From Erwinia sp050410775 (GTDB lineage: Bacteria; Pseudomonadota; Gammaproteobacteria; Enterobacterales; Enterobacteriaceae): DNA of 64,000 bases. The stretch lies in NCBI RefSeq assembly GCF_050410775.1, contig NZ_CP191229.1. One strand, 5' to 3'. Shown here one piece after another: positions 33,893 to 43,308 of the stretch. The stretch's first letter is position 1. Each line of letters opens with the position of its first letter. A program made the translations under genes and the position numbers. The notes below the pieces were generated by a model that saw nothing but the letters and a program-made list of their open reading frames with translations, had not been told where the DNA came from and did no database searches.

Positions 33893-35044
33893 TCACCACT
33901 CGACCTTCATCCAGCGCTGCTGCTGATGGCTGCGTACAATGGCATCGACAATCGCCATCACCTGCGCGCCGTCGTGGAAGGTCGCAAACGCGGCCTCCTT
34001 TTGCGCCGGTGGTCTGCCCTGCGCCACCGCAAGGTAGAACTGCTGCATCATATTGCGGAACGCATCCGGCCAGCCTTCAATGTGCCCACCGGGGAAACGC
34101 GCCCGTCCGGCAACGTCAGCATTCAGCAGCGAAGGATCGTCAGAGAGCAGCTGATTGGCCTGATGACGGTGGCCAATCCAGAGCTGCTGCGGCGTCTCCT
34201 GATCCCACGCCAGCGAGGCGAGGCTGCCGTTCACTTCAAACGCCAGCCGGTTCTTACGTCCGGCAGAGACCTGCGAGACGTTGAAACTGCCTTTACTGCC
34301 GTCGTCAAAGCGAAACAGCACAAAGCCCATATCTTCCGTGGTGATCTCGTGGGTTTCATACTGCTGCGCTTCCTGCCTGCCGCCAAAAGTGGCCCCCTGC
34401 TGCACGCTGGCTTTACGAGTGGGCCAGACGATAGCGAGATCGGCCATCACCTCCACGATCTTTTTCCCGGTGGTGAACTGAATGGTGTCGCACCAGTGTG
34501 AGCCAATATCCGCAACGGCTCTTGAGGCACCGCCTTTTTCCGCATTTACCCGCCAGTTATAGTCGCTCTCTTCCAGCATCCAGTCCTGCACATAGCTGCC
34601 CTGCGCCGAAAAGAGCCGGCCCAGCTCCGCCTGTCGTATCATGCTGGCGGCCTGCTGCACCATGGCAAACTGACGATAGACAAAGCTGACGCCGTGCACC
34701 ACGCCTGCCTGCTCAGCCAGATCGACCAGCTCGCGGGCTTCCTCCATCGTCATGCAGAGCGGTTTTTCCGAGAAGAGGTGCTTGCCGGCGCGCAGCACCT
34801 GGCGGTTTATTTCGGCATGAACGTGATTGGGCGTGCAGTTATGCACCACCTCCAGCCCCTCGTGCTGAAGGAAGGTAGCGACATCGCTGTAGGCATGCGG
34901 CACATTCAGCTGCGCCGCATGCGCCTCCGCTTTCGCTTGTTCCGTATCACAAATCGCCACCACATGAATGTTGCCGAGACGGCGGAGCGCCTCAATATGC
35001 GCCGGACCGATAAACCCGCTGCCAATAACGCCGACATTAATCAT
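33893..35044 (-). CDS. Gfo/Idh/MocA family oxidoreductase
   Basis: This 383-residue NAD(P)-dependent sugar or polyol dehydrogenase has a Rossmann start (VGVIGSGFIGPAHIEAL), the family EKPLCMTMEEA motif with the catalytic Lys, and DIGSHWCD in the C-terminal domain. The ATG at 35044 has AGGGGGG 6 nt upstream; a GTG one codon earlier is possible. It overlaps the upstream isomerase gene by 8 bp. Together with the isomerase and transporter it suggests oxidation/isomerisation of an imported sugar or inositol-like compound. The exact substrate is unknown. Confidence 0.82.
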   Translation of the reverse strand: MINVGVIGSGFIGPAHIEALRRLGNIHVVAICDTEQAKAEAHAAQLNVPHAYSDVATFLQHEGLEVVHNCTPNHVHAEINRQVLRAGKHLFSEKPLCMTMEEARELVDLAEQAGVVHGVSFVYRQFAMVQQAASMIRQAELGRLFSAQGSYVQDWMLEESDYNWRVNAEKGGASRAVADIGSHWCDTIQFTTGKKIVEVMADLAIVWPTRKASVQQGATFGGRQEAQQYETHEITTEDMGFVLFRFDDGSKGSFNVSQVSAGRKNRLAFEVNGSLASLAWDQETPQQLWIGHRHQANQLLSDDPSLLNADVAGRARFPGGHIEGWPDAFRNMMQQFYLAVAQGRPPAQKEAAFATFHDGAQVMAIVDAIVRSHQQQRWMKVEW

Positions 35045-36110
35045 CACAATCCCCCCTGGTCAGACCCAGCTGCGCTCTGACGCTCGCCTTTTGATCCTCT
35101 CTGGCCGCAAAATCATCGAAGGCGCGCCCGGCGACCGGAATGATGTGACGTTGAATAAATTCAGCCCCTTCGCGCGCGCCCGTCTCACTCTCTTTCAGAC
35201 AGCATTCCCACTCCAGCACGGCCCAGCCGTCGTAGTCATACTGCGCCAGCTTGCTGAAAATGCTGTTGAAGTCGATCTGACCATCGCCCGGCGAACGGAA
35301 GCGGCCAGCCCGGTTAATCCAGGGCTGATAGCCGCCGTAAACGCCGCTGCGGCCGTTGGGTTGATACTCCGCATCCTTAACGTGAAAGGCTTTAATGCGC
35401 GGATGATAAATATCAATAAAGCTCAGGTAGTCGATGTGTTGCAGAAGCAGGTGGCTCGGGTCGAACAAAATGTTACAGCGCGGATGCTGGTTCACCTCAG
35501 CCAGAAAGCGTTCAAAGGTGACGCCATCATGTAAATCTTCGCCTGGATGAATTTCGTAGCAGAGATCCACGCCGTGGCGATCGAACTCATCCAGGACCGG
35601 CAGCCAGCGGCGCGCCAGTTCAGCAAAGGCTTCGCTGAACAACTGCGGATTGTGCGGCGGCCACGGATAGAGATAGGGCCAGGCCAGCGAGCCGGAAAAA
35701 GTGGCGTGAGCGCTCAGGCCCAGCTTCGCCGACGCCGCCGCCGCTTTCTTCAGCATTCCTGTAGCCCAGGCGGTGCGCTTAGCGCTGTTGCCCCGCACCT
35801 CAGCCGGCGCGAAGCCGTCAAAAGCCTCATCGTGTGCCGGATGGACAGCGATAAGCTGCCCTTCCAGATGGGTGGAAAGCTCGCTGATGACCAGGCCATA
35901 TTTTGCCAGCATGCCCGTGACTTCATCGCACCAGGCCTGGCTCTCCGCAGCCTGTTCAACATCGAAAATCGCCGGATGATTACAGGGGATTTGCAGCGCC
36001 TTATACCCCAGCGCGGAAGCCCACTGCGCCATCCCTTCCAGCGAATTAAACGGCGCCTGCCGATCAATAAACTGCGATAAAAAAATACCCGGACCTTTTA
36101 ACGTTTTCAT
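35037..36110 (-). CDS. sugar phosphate isomerase/epimerase family protein (TIM barrel)
   Basis: This 357-residue xylose-isomerase-like TIM-barrel protein has the metal-binding acidic and His residues of the family in CYEIHPGEDLHDG, ILFDPSHLLLQ, AFHVKDAE and VLEWECC. The open frame reaches 36242, but the first 44 residues are Arg/Ser-rich; the ATG at 36110 (MKTLKGPGIFLSQF) with CGAGGTGG upstream is preferred. It lies 13 bp after the transporter stop. Family members act on keto sugars and inosose; the substrate here is not known. Confidence 0.8.
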   Translation of the reverse strand: MKTLKGPGIFLSQFIDRQAPFNSLEGMAQWASALGYKALQIPCNHPAIFDVEQAAESQAWCDEVTGMLAKYGLVISELSTHLEGQLIAVHPAHDEAFDGFAPAEVRGNSAKRTAWATGMLKKAAAASAKLGLSAHATFSGSLAWPYLYPWPPHNPQLFSEAFAELARRWLPVLDEFDRHGVDLCYEIHPGEDLHDGVTFERFLAEVNQHPRCNILFDPSHLLLQHIDYLSFIDIYHPRIKAFHVKDAEYQPNGRSGVYGGYQPWINRAGRFRSPGDGQIDFNSIFSKLAQYDYDGWAVLEWECCLKESETGAREGAEFIQRHIIPVAGRAFDDFAAREDQKASVRAQLGLTRGDCDD

Positions 36111-36123
36111 GCCCACCTCGTTA

Positions 36124-37359
36124 TTAAGCCTCTTCATCACGATACTTAAAGGTGAAGAGGAAAAGAATGGCGATCGCCGCTGCCGCGACGGCAGGGATCC
36201 ACCAGAAAATCGCCCAGTTTTCTGCCGTGGGCTGTCCGGCAAGCAGATTGTTGTAAAGCGCGCCGGAGATCTGCGAGCCCAGCAGCATGCCGATGCCGTA
36301 GGTGAACATGACGATCATGCTTTGCGCCTGCCCTTTTACCTTCTCGCCGGCAATGCGGTCGGTGTAGATGAAGCCCACCACAAAGAAAAAATCGTAGCAG
36401 ATGCCGTGCAGCAGAATGCCGAGGTAGATAAGCGCCCGCCCTTCATCGCCCATGCCCGAGGCAAACAGCGCATAGCGGACAAACCAGGCGCACATGCCGA
36501 CCAGCAGCATGTACTTGACGCCGAGCCGGCGGAACAGCAGCGGGATCACCAGCATAAAAAAGATTTCCGACATCTGGCCGAACGACATCACGGTGCTGAC
36601 GTTCTCCACGCCAGCGTCCGCCAGCCATGAGGCGGTGTAGGCGTAGTAGGTGCCAAGAGGAATCGAGATCAGCGTGGCGCAGAGGGAAAAGATAAAGAAA
36701 TGGCGGATTTTGAGGAGCGCGAAGGCGTCCGCGCAAAAGAGATCGCGGACCTTAAAGGGCAATCCTTTTGCCGCAGCGGGCGTATGCGGCAGCGTCAGGC
36801 TGTAGGCAGCCAGCGCGATGGAACAAACCGACGCCAGTGAGAAAATGGTCGTACTGGCGGAAATGCCGGTCACGCCAATAAAGATCCCGGCACCAATCCA
36901 GCCAATGGTGCCGAATACGCGCACTACTGGAAAACTTTTATCGCTGCTGGCAAGGCTGTGGAACGCGATATTATTGGAGAGCGCCAGCGTCGGCATGTAG
37001 CAGAGCGTATAGCCGAAGAGTAACCCAATCAGCAGCGCGCCATTTGCTGTTTCCAGCGCGTGGGGAACAAACCACAAAATCCCGGCGCCCAACAGGTTCA
37101 TCACCGCCATCACTTTCTGTGAGGGGAAGAACCGGTCTACCAGCATGCCGAGGACGAAAGGGGAAAGAATTGAGGCGATAGGTCCGGCAGAAAAAGCATC
37201 GCCAATTAACAGCGACATATTATGCTGCGTCATCACCAGACCGAGGGTGACAGACCAGCTCCCCCAGATAAAAAACTGCATAAACATCATCAGCGAAAGC
37301 CGTGGTATCAGCCACCGCTGCGGCATCCGGTTAGTGTCAGAACTTTGCAAAATAGCCAT
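36124..37359 (-). CDS. MFS transporter, nucleoside:H+ symporter (NHS) type
   Basis: This 411-residue protein has about 12 membrane helices and the WGSWSVTLG and LFGYTLCYMPTLALSNNIAF stretches of NupG/XapB/YegT-type symporters. It is the first gene of a four-gene minus-strand operon (transporter, isomerase, Gfo/Idh, LacI) and has two operator palindromes just upstream. The neighbours point to a sugar or nucleoside as cargo. Similar transporter/oxidoreductase/isomerase groups are known in enterobacteria but mostly uncharacterised. Confidence 0.8.
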   Translation of the reverse strand: MAILQSSDTNRMPQRWLIPRLSLMMFMQFFIWGSWSVTLGLVMTQHNMSLLIGDAFSAGPIASILSPFVLGMLVDRFFPSQKVMAVMNLLGAGILWFVPHALETANGALLIGLLFGYTLCYMPTLALSNNIAFHSLASSDKSFPVVRVFGTIGWIGAGIFIGVTGISASTTIFSLASVCSIALAAYSLTLPHTPAAAKGLPFKVRDLFCADAFALLKIRHFFIFSLCATLISIPLGTYYAYTASWLADAGVENVSTVMSFGQMSEIFFMLVIPLLFRRLGVKYMLLVGMCAWFVRYALFASGMGDEGRALIYLGILLHGICYDFFFVVGFIYTDRIAGEKVKGQAQSMIVMFTYGIGMLLGSQISGALYNNLLAGQPTAENWAIFWWIPAVAAAAIAILFLFTFKYRDEEA

Positions 37360-37380
37360 GAGGCGCTCTCCGATCGGATA

Positions 37381-37420
37381 GTAATCGATTACATTTCACC
37401 CTTTAAAAGTAATCGATTAC
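37381..37420. promoter_or_regulatory. paired LacI-family operators
   Basis: The perfect 12-bp palindrome GTAATCGATTAC occurs at 37381-37392 and again at 37409-37420, centres 28 bp apart. A symmetric site with central CG is typical of LacI-family repressors. The proximal copy is 21 bp upstream of the transporter ATG, so a bound repressor would block initiation. The region also forms the divergent space with katG, whose start is about 166 bp from the distal site. Confidence 0.8.
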
Positions 37421-37586
37421 AAAAAAGATTGTCTCTACGCCGATCACACTTTCAGAATCTTAAGAACAGCGGCTTTCCCCGCCGCATTTATCAAAGGCAG
37501 CGACTATCAAATCTGTAGGTTAATACAGGTATGACTTATTGATGGCGAGGGATAAGGTGTAGCCAGACAAAAAATGGAGCATCATA

Positions 37587-39767
37587 ATGAGCACGCCAAC
37601 TGATACACAAAACGCTTTATCTGCCGGAAAATGCCCCTTTCACCAGGGTAACAATAACCAGGCTGCCGGCGGTGGGACCGCCCATCACGACTGGTGGCCC
37701 GATCGGCTGCGCGTGGATCTGCTGAATCAGCACTCCAGCCGCACGAATCCGCTGGGAGAAGCGTTTAACTATCGGGAAGCGTTCAGCCAGCTGGATTACC
37801 ACGCGCTGAAGGGCGATCTGAAAGCGCTGCTGACGGATTCACAGCCCTGGTGGCCCGCCGACTGGGGAAGTTACATCGGTCTTTTTATCCGCATGGCCTG
37901 GCACAGCGCAGGAACCTATCGCTCAGCGGATGGCCGTGGCGGCGCAGGCCGTGGGCAGCAGCGCTTTGCGCCCTTAAACGCCTGGCCCGATAACGTCAGC
38001 CTTGATAAAGCCCGTCGTCTGCTCTGGCCGGTGAAACAGAAGTATGGTCAGAAAATTTCCTGGGCCGACCTCTATATTCTGGCCGGTAACGTCGCGCTGG
38101 AAAACGCCGGTTTTCGCACCTTTGGTTTTGGTGCCGGACGTGAGGATGTGTGGGAACCTGACCTTGATGTGAACTGGGGCGACGAGAAAACCTGGCTGGC
38201 GCACCGTCATCCGGAATCGCTGGCTCAGGCACCGCTGGGCGCCACTGAGATGGGGCTGATTTACGTCAATCCGGAAGGGCCGGAAAACAGCGGCAATCCC
38301 GCTTCAGCCGCCCCCGCCATCCGCGCCACCTTTGGCAATATGGGCATGAATGACGAAGAAACGGTTGCGCTGATTGCCGGTGGGCATACGCTGGGGAAAA
38401 CCCATGGCGCAGGCGCCGCCAGCCATGTTGGCGTCGATCCTGAAGCCGCCCCGATTGAAGCCCAGGGTCTGGGCTGGGCCAGCCAGTTCGGCAGCGGCGC
38501 GGGTGCCGATGCCATCACCTCCGGCCTTGAGGTGACCTGGACACAGACGCCTACGCAGTGGAGTAACTACTTCTTTGAAAACCTGTTCAAATATGAGTGG
38601 GTACAGACGCGCAGCCCGGCGGGCGCTATTCAGTTTGAAGCCGTTGACGCGCCTGATGCGATCCCGGACCCGTTCGATCCGGCGAAAAAACGCAAGCCAA
38701 CCATGCTGGTGACCGATCTGACGCTGCGCTTCGATCCGGAGTTTGAAAAAATCTCCCGCCGGTTCCTCAACGATCCGCAGGCGTTTAATGAAGCTTTTGC
38801 CCGTGCCTGGTACAAGCTGACCCACAGAGATATGGGACCAAAAGCGCGCTACATCGGTCCGGAAGTGCCTACAGAAGACCTTATCTGGCAGGATCCGCTG
38901 CCGCAGCCGGTTTACGCTCCGACCGCGGCCGACATTGACCAGCTGAAAACAGAGATCGCTGAGGCGGGCCTTTCCGTCAGCGAACTTATCTCGGTCGCCT
39001 GGGCTTCGGCCTCCACCTTCCGCGGCGGGGATAAACGGGGCGGCGCTAACGGCGCACGGCTGGCCCTGATGCCGCAAAGGGCGTGGGAAGTGAATGCGGT
39101 TGCCGCTCGCGTGCTTCCTCTCCTCGAAGCCATTCAGCAGAAAGCGAACAAAGCCTCACTGGCCGATATCATTGTGCTGGCTGGCGTTGTCGGCGTGGAA
39201 CAGGCGGCCAGAGCGGCAGAGATCGACGTTAAGGTGCCCTTCTCGCCGGGGCGGGTAGATGCGCTTCAGGCGCAGACGGATAACGATCTGTTTGAGCTGC
39301 TCAACCCTGCCGCCGACGGGCTGCGTAACTATCGTGGGAAACGAGGCAGTACCTCAACAGAAGCGTTGCTGATTGATAAAGCGCAGCAGCTGACGTTAAG
39401 CCCGCCTGAGCTGACGGTGCTGGTGGGCGGCCTGCGCGTGATGGGTGCCAACTTCGACGGCAGCACGCACGGCGTCTTCACCGATCGCACCGGGGTACTC
39501 AGCAATGACTTTTTCGTCAATCTGCTGGATATGCGTCACGAATGGAAAGCCACCGATGTCTCTGAAGAGCTGTTTGAGGGGCGCGACCGCCTGAGCGGAG
39601 AGGTGAAATTCACCGCCACTCGTGCGGATCTGGTCTTCGGCTCAAATGCGATCCTTCGCTCCGTCGCTGAGGTCTATGCCAGTGGCGATGCCAGGGAAAG
39701 ATTCGTCAGGGATTTTGTGGCGGCCTGGACTAAGGTGATGAACCTGGATCGTTTCGACCTGCGTTAA
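37587..39767 (+). CDS. katG: bifunctional catalase-peroxidase KatG
   Basis: This 726-residue haem enzyme, equal in length to E. coli KatG, destroys hydrogen peroxide. The distal site Arg102-x-x-Trp105-His106 (IRMAWHSAGTYR) is present, together with the Tyr in GLIYVNPEG and the Met in GNMGMND that form the Met-Tyr-Trp adduct needed for catalase activity, and the proximal His in AGGHTLGKTHGA. The duplicated C-terminal domain is complete. In E. coli katG is elsewhere and OxyR-activated; I could not identify a clear OxyR site here. Confidence 0.96.
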   Translation: MSTPTDTQNALSAGKCPFHQGNNNQAAGGGTAHHDWWPDRLRVDLLNQHSSRTNPLGEAFNYREAFSQLDYHALKGDLKALLTDSQPWWPADWGSYIGLFIRMAWHSAGTYRSADGRGGAGRGQQRFAPLNAWPDNVSLDKARRLLWPVKQKYGQKISWADLYILAGNVALENAGFRTFGFGAGREDVWEPDLDVNWGDEKTWLAHRHPESLAQAPLGATEMGLIYVNPEGPENSGNPASAAPAIRATFGNMGMNDEETVALIAGGHTLGKTHGAGAASHVGVDPEAAPIEAQGLGWASQFGSGAGADAITSGLEVTWTQTPTQWSNYFFENLFKYEWVQTRSPAGAIQFEAVDAPDAIPDPFDPAKKRKPTMLVTDLTLRFDPEFEKISRRFLNDPQAFNEAFARAWYKLTHRDMGPKARYIGPEVPTEDLIWQDPLPQPVYAPTAADIDQLKTEIAEAGLSVSELISVAWASASTFRGGDKRGGANGARLALMPQRAWEVNAVAARVLPLLEAIQQKANKASLADIIVLAGVVGVEQAARAAEIDVKVPFSPGRVDALQAQTDNDLFELLNPAADGLRNYRGKRGSTSTEALLIDKAQQLTLSPPELTVLVGGLRVMGANFDGSTHGVFTDRTGVLSNDFFVNLLDMRHEWKATDVSEELFEGRDRLSGEVKFTATRADLVFGSNAILRSVAEVYASGDARERFVRDFVAAWTKVMNLDRFDLR

Positions 39768-39775
39768 GCCCGCTT

Positions 39776-39803
39776 GCCGGGGAGGGAAAACGCCCTCCCC
39801 GGC
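39776..39803 (+). terminator. hairpin downstream of katG
   Basis: GCCGGGGAGGG (39776-39786) pairs perfectly with CCCTCCCCGGC (39793-39803) around a 6-nt loop, 8 bp after the katG stop. It lacks a U-run, so it may end transcription poorly but should protect the 3' end. The following 250 bp up to 40051 show nothing beyond an AT-rich promoter-like tail. Confidence 0.65.
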
Positions 39804-40051
39804 TAAGTTGTTTCAGATGGCCTGAAGGTACAAACCGCACTCTTGCCTGACGTCACATCCTTTGATTTTTACTGAGCCTGGTTTCCTGAATGACCCCCAT
39901 CAGGCTGCCTCTCATTGTCATCGCTACCGCTACTTATTCGCTACAGGCGGAAAAGCCCTCTTAAAAGCGCCTTGTTCACCCTTTTAGCGCTATCCCTTCT
40001 TATGTAAAAAAAAGATACAATAACAATATTCTTATTTCCGATGAGTTTTAC

Positions 40052-40648
40052 ATGGACAGTCCCCTTTTATTAACCGAGAACGCGCACTGTTCTTATGCTC
40101 ATTTTAAAGAGTGCCTCCGCCTGGAAGTGATTCACAGAGAGGGTAAAAAGAAGTTCTCCTGGTTTAAGATCCTGCACCGTGTGCTGTTTAGCTATAAAAA
40201 GCGCTATTACTTCTGGTGGCGTCTGGCAAATTACTGGCATACATTGCCTTCTGCCCGCTACCGCAAATGGGCGAGAAGAATTAACCATAATCTGCTCCAA
40301 AAATATGGTGCTGATATCAGCGTCGCGGCCTATATCGCCCCCGGCATGAAAATTAACCACTATGTCGGGATCGTGATACGGGCGGAGTGCATCATTGGAC
40401 GTAATATTAACCTTCGTCAGAACACCACTATTGGACGCAGGGATTCGGTGAACATACTGGGTAAAACCATCATCGGCGATAATGTAGAAATAGGCGCGCA
40501 CAGTTGTATCATCGGGGATGTTCGCATCGGCGATAACGTTATTATTGGCGCTATGTCTTTTATCAACAAAGATATTCCTGAAAACAGCGTGGTTTACTGT
40601 GACAAAGTCACGACGATCCGCGAGCGTCAGCAAAAAACGACGGGATAG
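40052..40648 (+). CDS. serine acetyltransferase-like hexapeptide-repeat acyltransferase
   Basis: This 198-residue protein has a basic, aromatic N-terminal half (residues 1-85, with FSYKKRYYFWWRLANYW) and a left-handed beta-helix C-terminal half built of hexapeptides (GRNINLRQNTTIG, IGDNVEIGAHSCIIGDVRIGDNVIIGA). The His in IGAHS and the pattern resemble CysE-like and colanic acid/EPS acetyltransferases. The CysE N-terminal helical domain is not recognisable, so cell-surface polysaccharide or small-molecule acetylation is as likely as O-acetylserine synthesis. It stands alone and its DNA and upstream region look more AT-rich than the neighbours, suggesting recent acquisition. Confidence 0.7.
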   Translation: MDSPLLLTENAHCSYAHFKECLRLEVIHREGKKKFSWFKILHRVLFSYKKRYYFWWRLANYWHTLPSARYRKWARRINHNLLQKYGADISVAAYIAPGMKINHYVGIVIRAECIIGRNINLRQNTTIGRRDSVNILGKTIIGDNVEIGAHSCIIGDVRIGDNVIIGAMSFINKDIPENSVVYCDKVTTIRERQQKTTG

Positions 40649-40667
40649 CCAGAAATGATCTGATAAT

Positions 40668-40684
40668 CGGCCCGTGATGGGCCG
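40668..40684. terminator. small hairpin between convergent genes
   Basis: CGGCCC (40668-40673) and GGGCCG (40679-40684) form a short GC stem with a 5-nt loop between the acyltransferase stop (40648) and the hydroxyacid oxidase stop (40721). Weak evidence for termination. Confidence 0.4.
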
Positions 40685-40720
40685 GTAGACATTCATCCGT
40701 CAGATTGCGGTGACCAATCG

Positions 40721-41866
40721 TCAGAAGATATTCTTACGCAGGATAGTGCTGTCGACCGCTGTGACTTCTGTTTTACCGCAGAATGCCATCGACAGATCAA
40801 ACTCATTGCGGATGATATTCAGCGCAGTAGTAACGCCCTGCTCACCCATCGCGCCCAGGCCATAAAGCATGCTGCGCCCGATATAAGTGCCCTTCGCACC
40901 CAGCGCAACGGCTTTAAGCACATCCTGCCCGGAGCGAATACCCCCGTCAAAATGCACCTCCGCCTGCTGCTTTACCGCTTCGACAATGGCTGGCAACAGG
41001 GATATTGAAGAAGAGACGCCGTCCAGCTGGCGACCGCCATGATTGGAGACAATGACGGCATCGGCGCCGGCTGCCACCGCCAGGCGTGCATCCTCAGGAT
41101 CCATAATCCCTTTAACAATAAGCTTGCCGCCCCAGCGCTGTTTTATCCACTCTACGTCCTGCCACGACAAGGTGGAATCAAACTGCTGCTGTGTCCACTC
41201 GATCATCGCATCGATGTTCGCCACGCCGCTGGCATGGCCGATAATATTGCCAAAATTGCGGTTGCGTGTGGCTAACATCCGGCGACACCAGCGCGGTTTA
41301 CTGGCGATATTAAGCAGATTGCGCAGCGTCATTTTCGGCGGCGTAGACAGTCCGTTTTTTATGTCCTTGTGCCGCTGGCCGAATACTTGCAGATCCATGG
41401 TGATAACCAGTGCGCTACAATTAGCGGCCCTGGCGCGCTCGATCAGACTGGCCACAAACTGACGATCGCGCATTACGTAGAGCTGGAACCAGAAGGGAGA
41501 GTAATTCGTGGCCTGAGCCACAGCTTCAATTGAGCAGATGCTCATGGTGGACAGCGTAAAGGGGATGCCGAACGCCTTAGCCGCGCGCGCCGCCAGGATC
41601 TCGCCATCGGGATGCACCATGCCGGTCAGTCCGGTGGGGGCAATCGCTACGGGCATCGAGACCGCCTGCCCTACCATGCTGCTGGCGGTACTGCGGTGAG
41701 AAATATCGACGGCTACGCGCTGACGAAACTCAAGACGCTGCAAATCAGCTTCGTTGGCTCTGTAGCTGTATTCTGTCCACGAGCCGGCGTCCACATAGTC
41801 ATAAAACATCTTCGGCACCCGCTTACGCGCCAGATGCCGCAACTCTTCAATGCAGGTAATTGTCAC
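40721..41866 (-). CDS. FMN-dependent alpha-hydroxyacid oxidase/dehydrogenase (LldD family)
   Basis: This 381-residue TIM-barrel flavoprotein oxidises 2-hydroxy acids to 2-oxo acids. Family residues are present: the Tyr in MFYDYVDAGSW, the IAPTGLTGMVHPDGE FMN region, Lys in LIVKGIMDPEDA, the catalytic base His in SNHGGRQLDG, and Arg in FDGGIRSGQDV. The start appears to be GTG at 41866. It is the last gene of the minus-strand group starting with the solute-binding protein at 46085. It could be a lactate, mandelate or other hydroxyacid enzyme; context favours a catabolic role in that island. Confidence 0.83.
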   Translation of the reverse strand: MTITCIEELRHLARKRVPKMFYDYVDAGSWTEYSYRANEADLQRLEFRQRVAVDISHRSTASSMVGQAVSMPVAIAPTGLTGMVHPDGEILAARAAKAFGIPFTLSTMSICSIEAVAQATNYSPFWFQLYVMRDRQFVASLIERARAANCSALVITMDLQVFGQRHKDIKNGLSTPPKMTLRNLLNIASKPRWCRRMLATRNRNFGNIIGHASGVANIDAMIEWTQQQFDSTLSWQDVEWIKQRWGGKLIVKGIMDPEDARLAVAAGADAVIVSNHGGRQLDGVSSSISLLPAIVEAVKQQAEVHFDGGIRSGQDVLKAVALGAKGTYIGRSMLYGLGAMGEQGVTTALNIIRNEFDLSMAFCGKTEVTAVDSTILRKNIF

Positions 41867-41941
41867 GTTAGCCGTCCGGTAAAAAAAGCGGCTAAAGGTT
41901 AATTAGCCGTCTGATATCAGGAGAAGAGAGGCATCGACTAA

Positions 41942-43192
41942 TTAAGACCTGGTGTAATCAGTATAGGCATTTTGCAGCGCGATATGATCGGCGATATATT
42001 TCGCATCATGCCAGACGCCATAAATAAAAGAGGAGGCCCTGTTGACTAAATTTGGCAGGCCCAGGAAATAAATCCCACGTTCGGCAGAAATACCGCGCTT
42101 ATGGAACGGCAGGCCTTTATCATCGAAAGCGTCCACCTGTAGCCAGCTGAAATCAAATTTAAAGCCGGTAGCCCAGATAATCGTGGTAATGCCTGCGGCG
42201 GCAATGTCCAGGTGAGACAGCGGGTTTATCAGGCAATCAGGATCGCTCAACAGCTCCCATGCCTGCGGCTCTGGTGGCAGATCCAGTCCGTTTCTCTCAA
42301 TATAGGCATCGGCATCACGCAATACGTCAAAATAGGCTTTGTCGCCTTCGGCAATATTCTCAGCCAGGCCCCCGGCAAAACTCAGCACGCCGTTTTCCCA
42401 GCCGTTGGTGATCCCTACCAGCGTAATCCCCATATGCGCCAGACGGCGGAAATCGACGGTTTTACCGCCTTCGTAGCCGCTGACAGCAAAGGCCACATGT
42501 TCTTTTTTAGGCTTGATTTTCACTTCATCCCACAGGCCCAGCGCGCCTAACCACCAGCAGTAATCGCGATTGCGGTACGAGCGCGGCGGGCGATAGTGTT
42601 CTCCCACAGACAGATAGACGTCGCGGCCTGATTTTCTAAGTTCCTCAACAATTTGCGTGCCTGACGCACCCGCGCCTATCACCATTACGCCACCAGCGGG
42701 AAGCTGCTGCGGATTTTTATAGACCGAGGAGTGGATCTGTTGCACCGCTGCACTTTCTGGAACGAGCTGCGGAAAAGAGGGCTTCTGGAACGGGCCGGTT
42801 GCCGCCACCACATTATCCGCTTCGAATTCGCCTGCCGAGGTCACTACTTTAAAACCGCTACGTCCGGCCAGCCGTTCCACCTGATGAACCTCAATGCCGG
42901 TACGCACCGGCGCATCAAGCATCCTGACATACTCTTCAAAATATTGCGCCATACGCTCTTTAGGCGGAAAAGCTTCCTGAGAGATGTTGTCGAATTTCAG
43001 CGACGGAAAGCGATCGTGCCAGGCTGGGCCATTGGCGACCAGAGAGTCCCAGCGCTCTGAGCGCCAGCGCTCGGCAATACGGTTGCGCTCCAGCACAACA
43101 TGCGGCACGCCCATCAGTGACAGATGTTCACTCATCGCAATACCTGCCTGACCCGCACCAACAATAACGGTATTTATTTTTTCTACAGACAT
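41942..43192 (-). CDS. flavin-containing monooxygenase (NAD(P)/FAD-binding)
   Basis: This 416-residue oxidoreductase has two Rossmann motifs, FAD-binding VIVGAGQAGIAMSEHL (residues 8-24) and NADPH-binding VMVIGAGASGTQIVEEL (about 168-184), and the FMO/Baeyer-Villiger-like tail ATGFKFDFSWLQ. Homologues include FMO-type N- or S-oxygenases and YUC-like proteins; the substrate is unknown. It lies 116 bp after the permease gene and 75 bp before the hydroxyacid oxidase. Confidence 0.8.
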   Translation of the reverse strand: MSVEKINTVIVGAGQAGIAMSEHLSLMGVPHVVLERNRIAERWRSERWDSLVANGPAWHDRFPSLKFDNISQEAFPPKERMAQYFEEYVRMLDAPVRTGIEVHQVERLAGRSGFKVVTSAGEFEADNVVAATGPFQKPSFPQLVPESAAVQQIHSSVYKNPQQLPAGGVMVIGAGASGTQIVEELRKSGRDVYLSVGEHYRPPRSYRNRDYCWWLGALGLWDEVKIKPKKEHVAFAVSGYEGGKTVDFRRLAHMGITLVGITNGWENGVLSFAGGLAENIAEGDKAYFDVLRDADAYIERNGLDLPPEPQAWELLSDPDCLINPLSHLDIAAAGITTIIWATGFKFDFSWLQVDAFDDKGLPFHKRGISAERGIYFLGLPNLVNRASSFIYGVWHDAKYIADHIALQNAYTDYTRS

Positions 43193-43308
43193 GTGAAATC
43201 CCTAATAATGATCGACCCCCGTTCCTTCAGCAATAATCCTGAACGGGCGTGGTATTAATGATAATCAGGCTTTTTTAACAGCGTTAAGGGTAATTTTTCA
43301 GGTATTTA

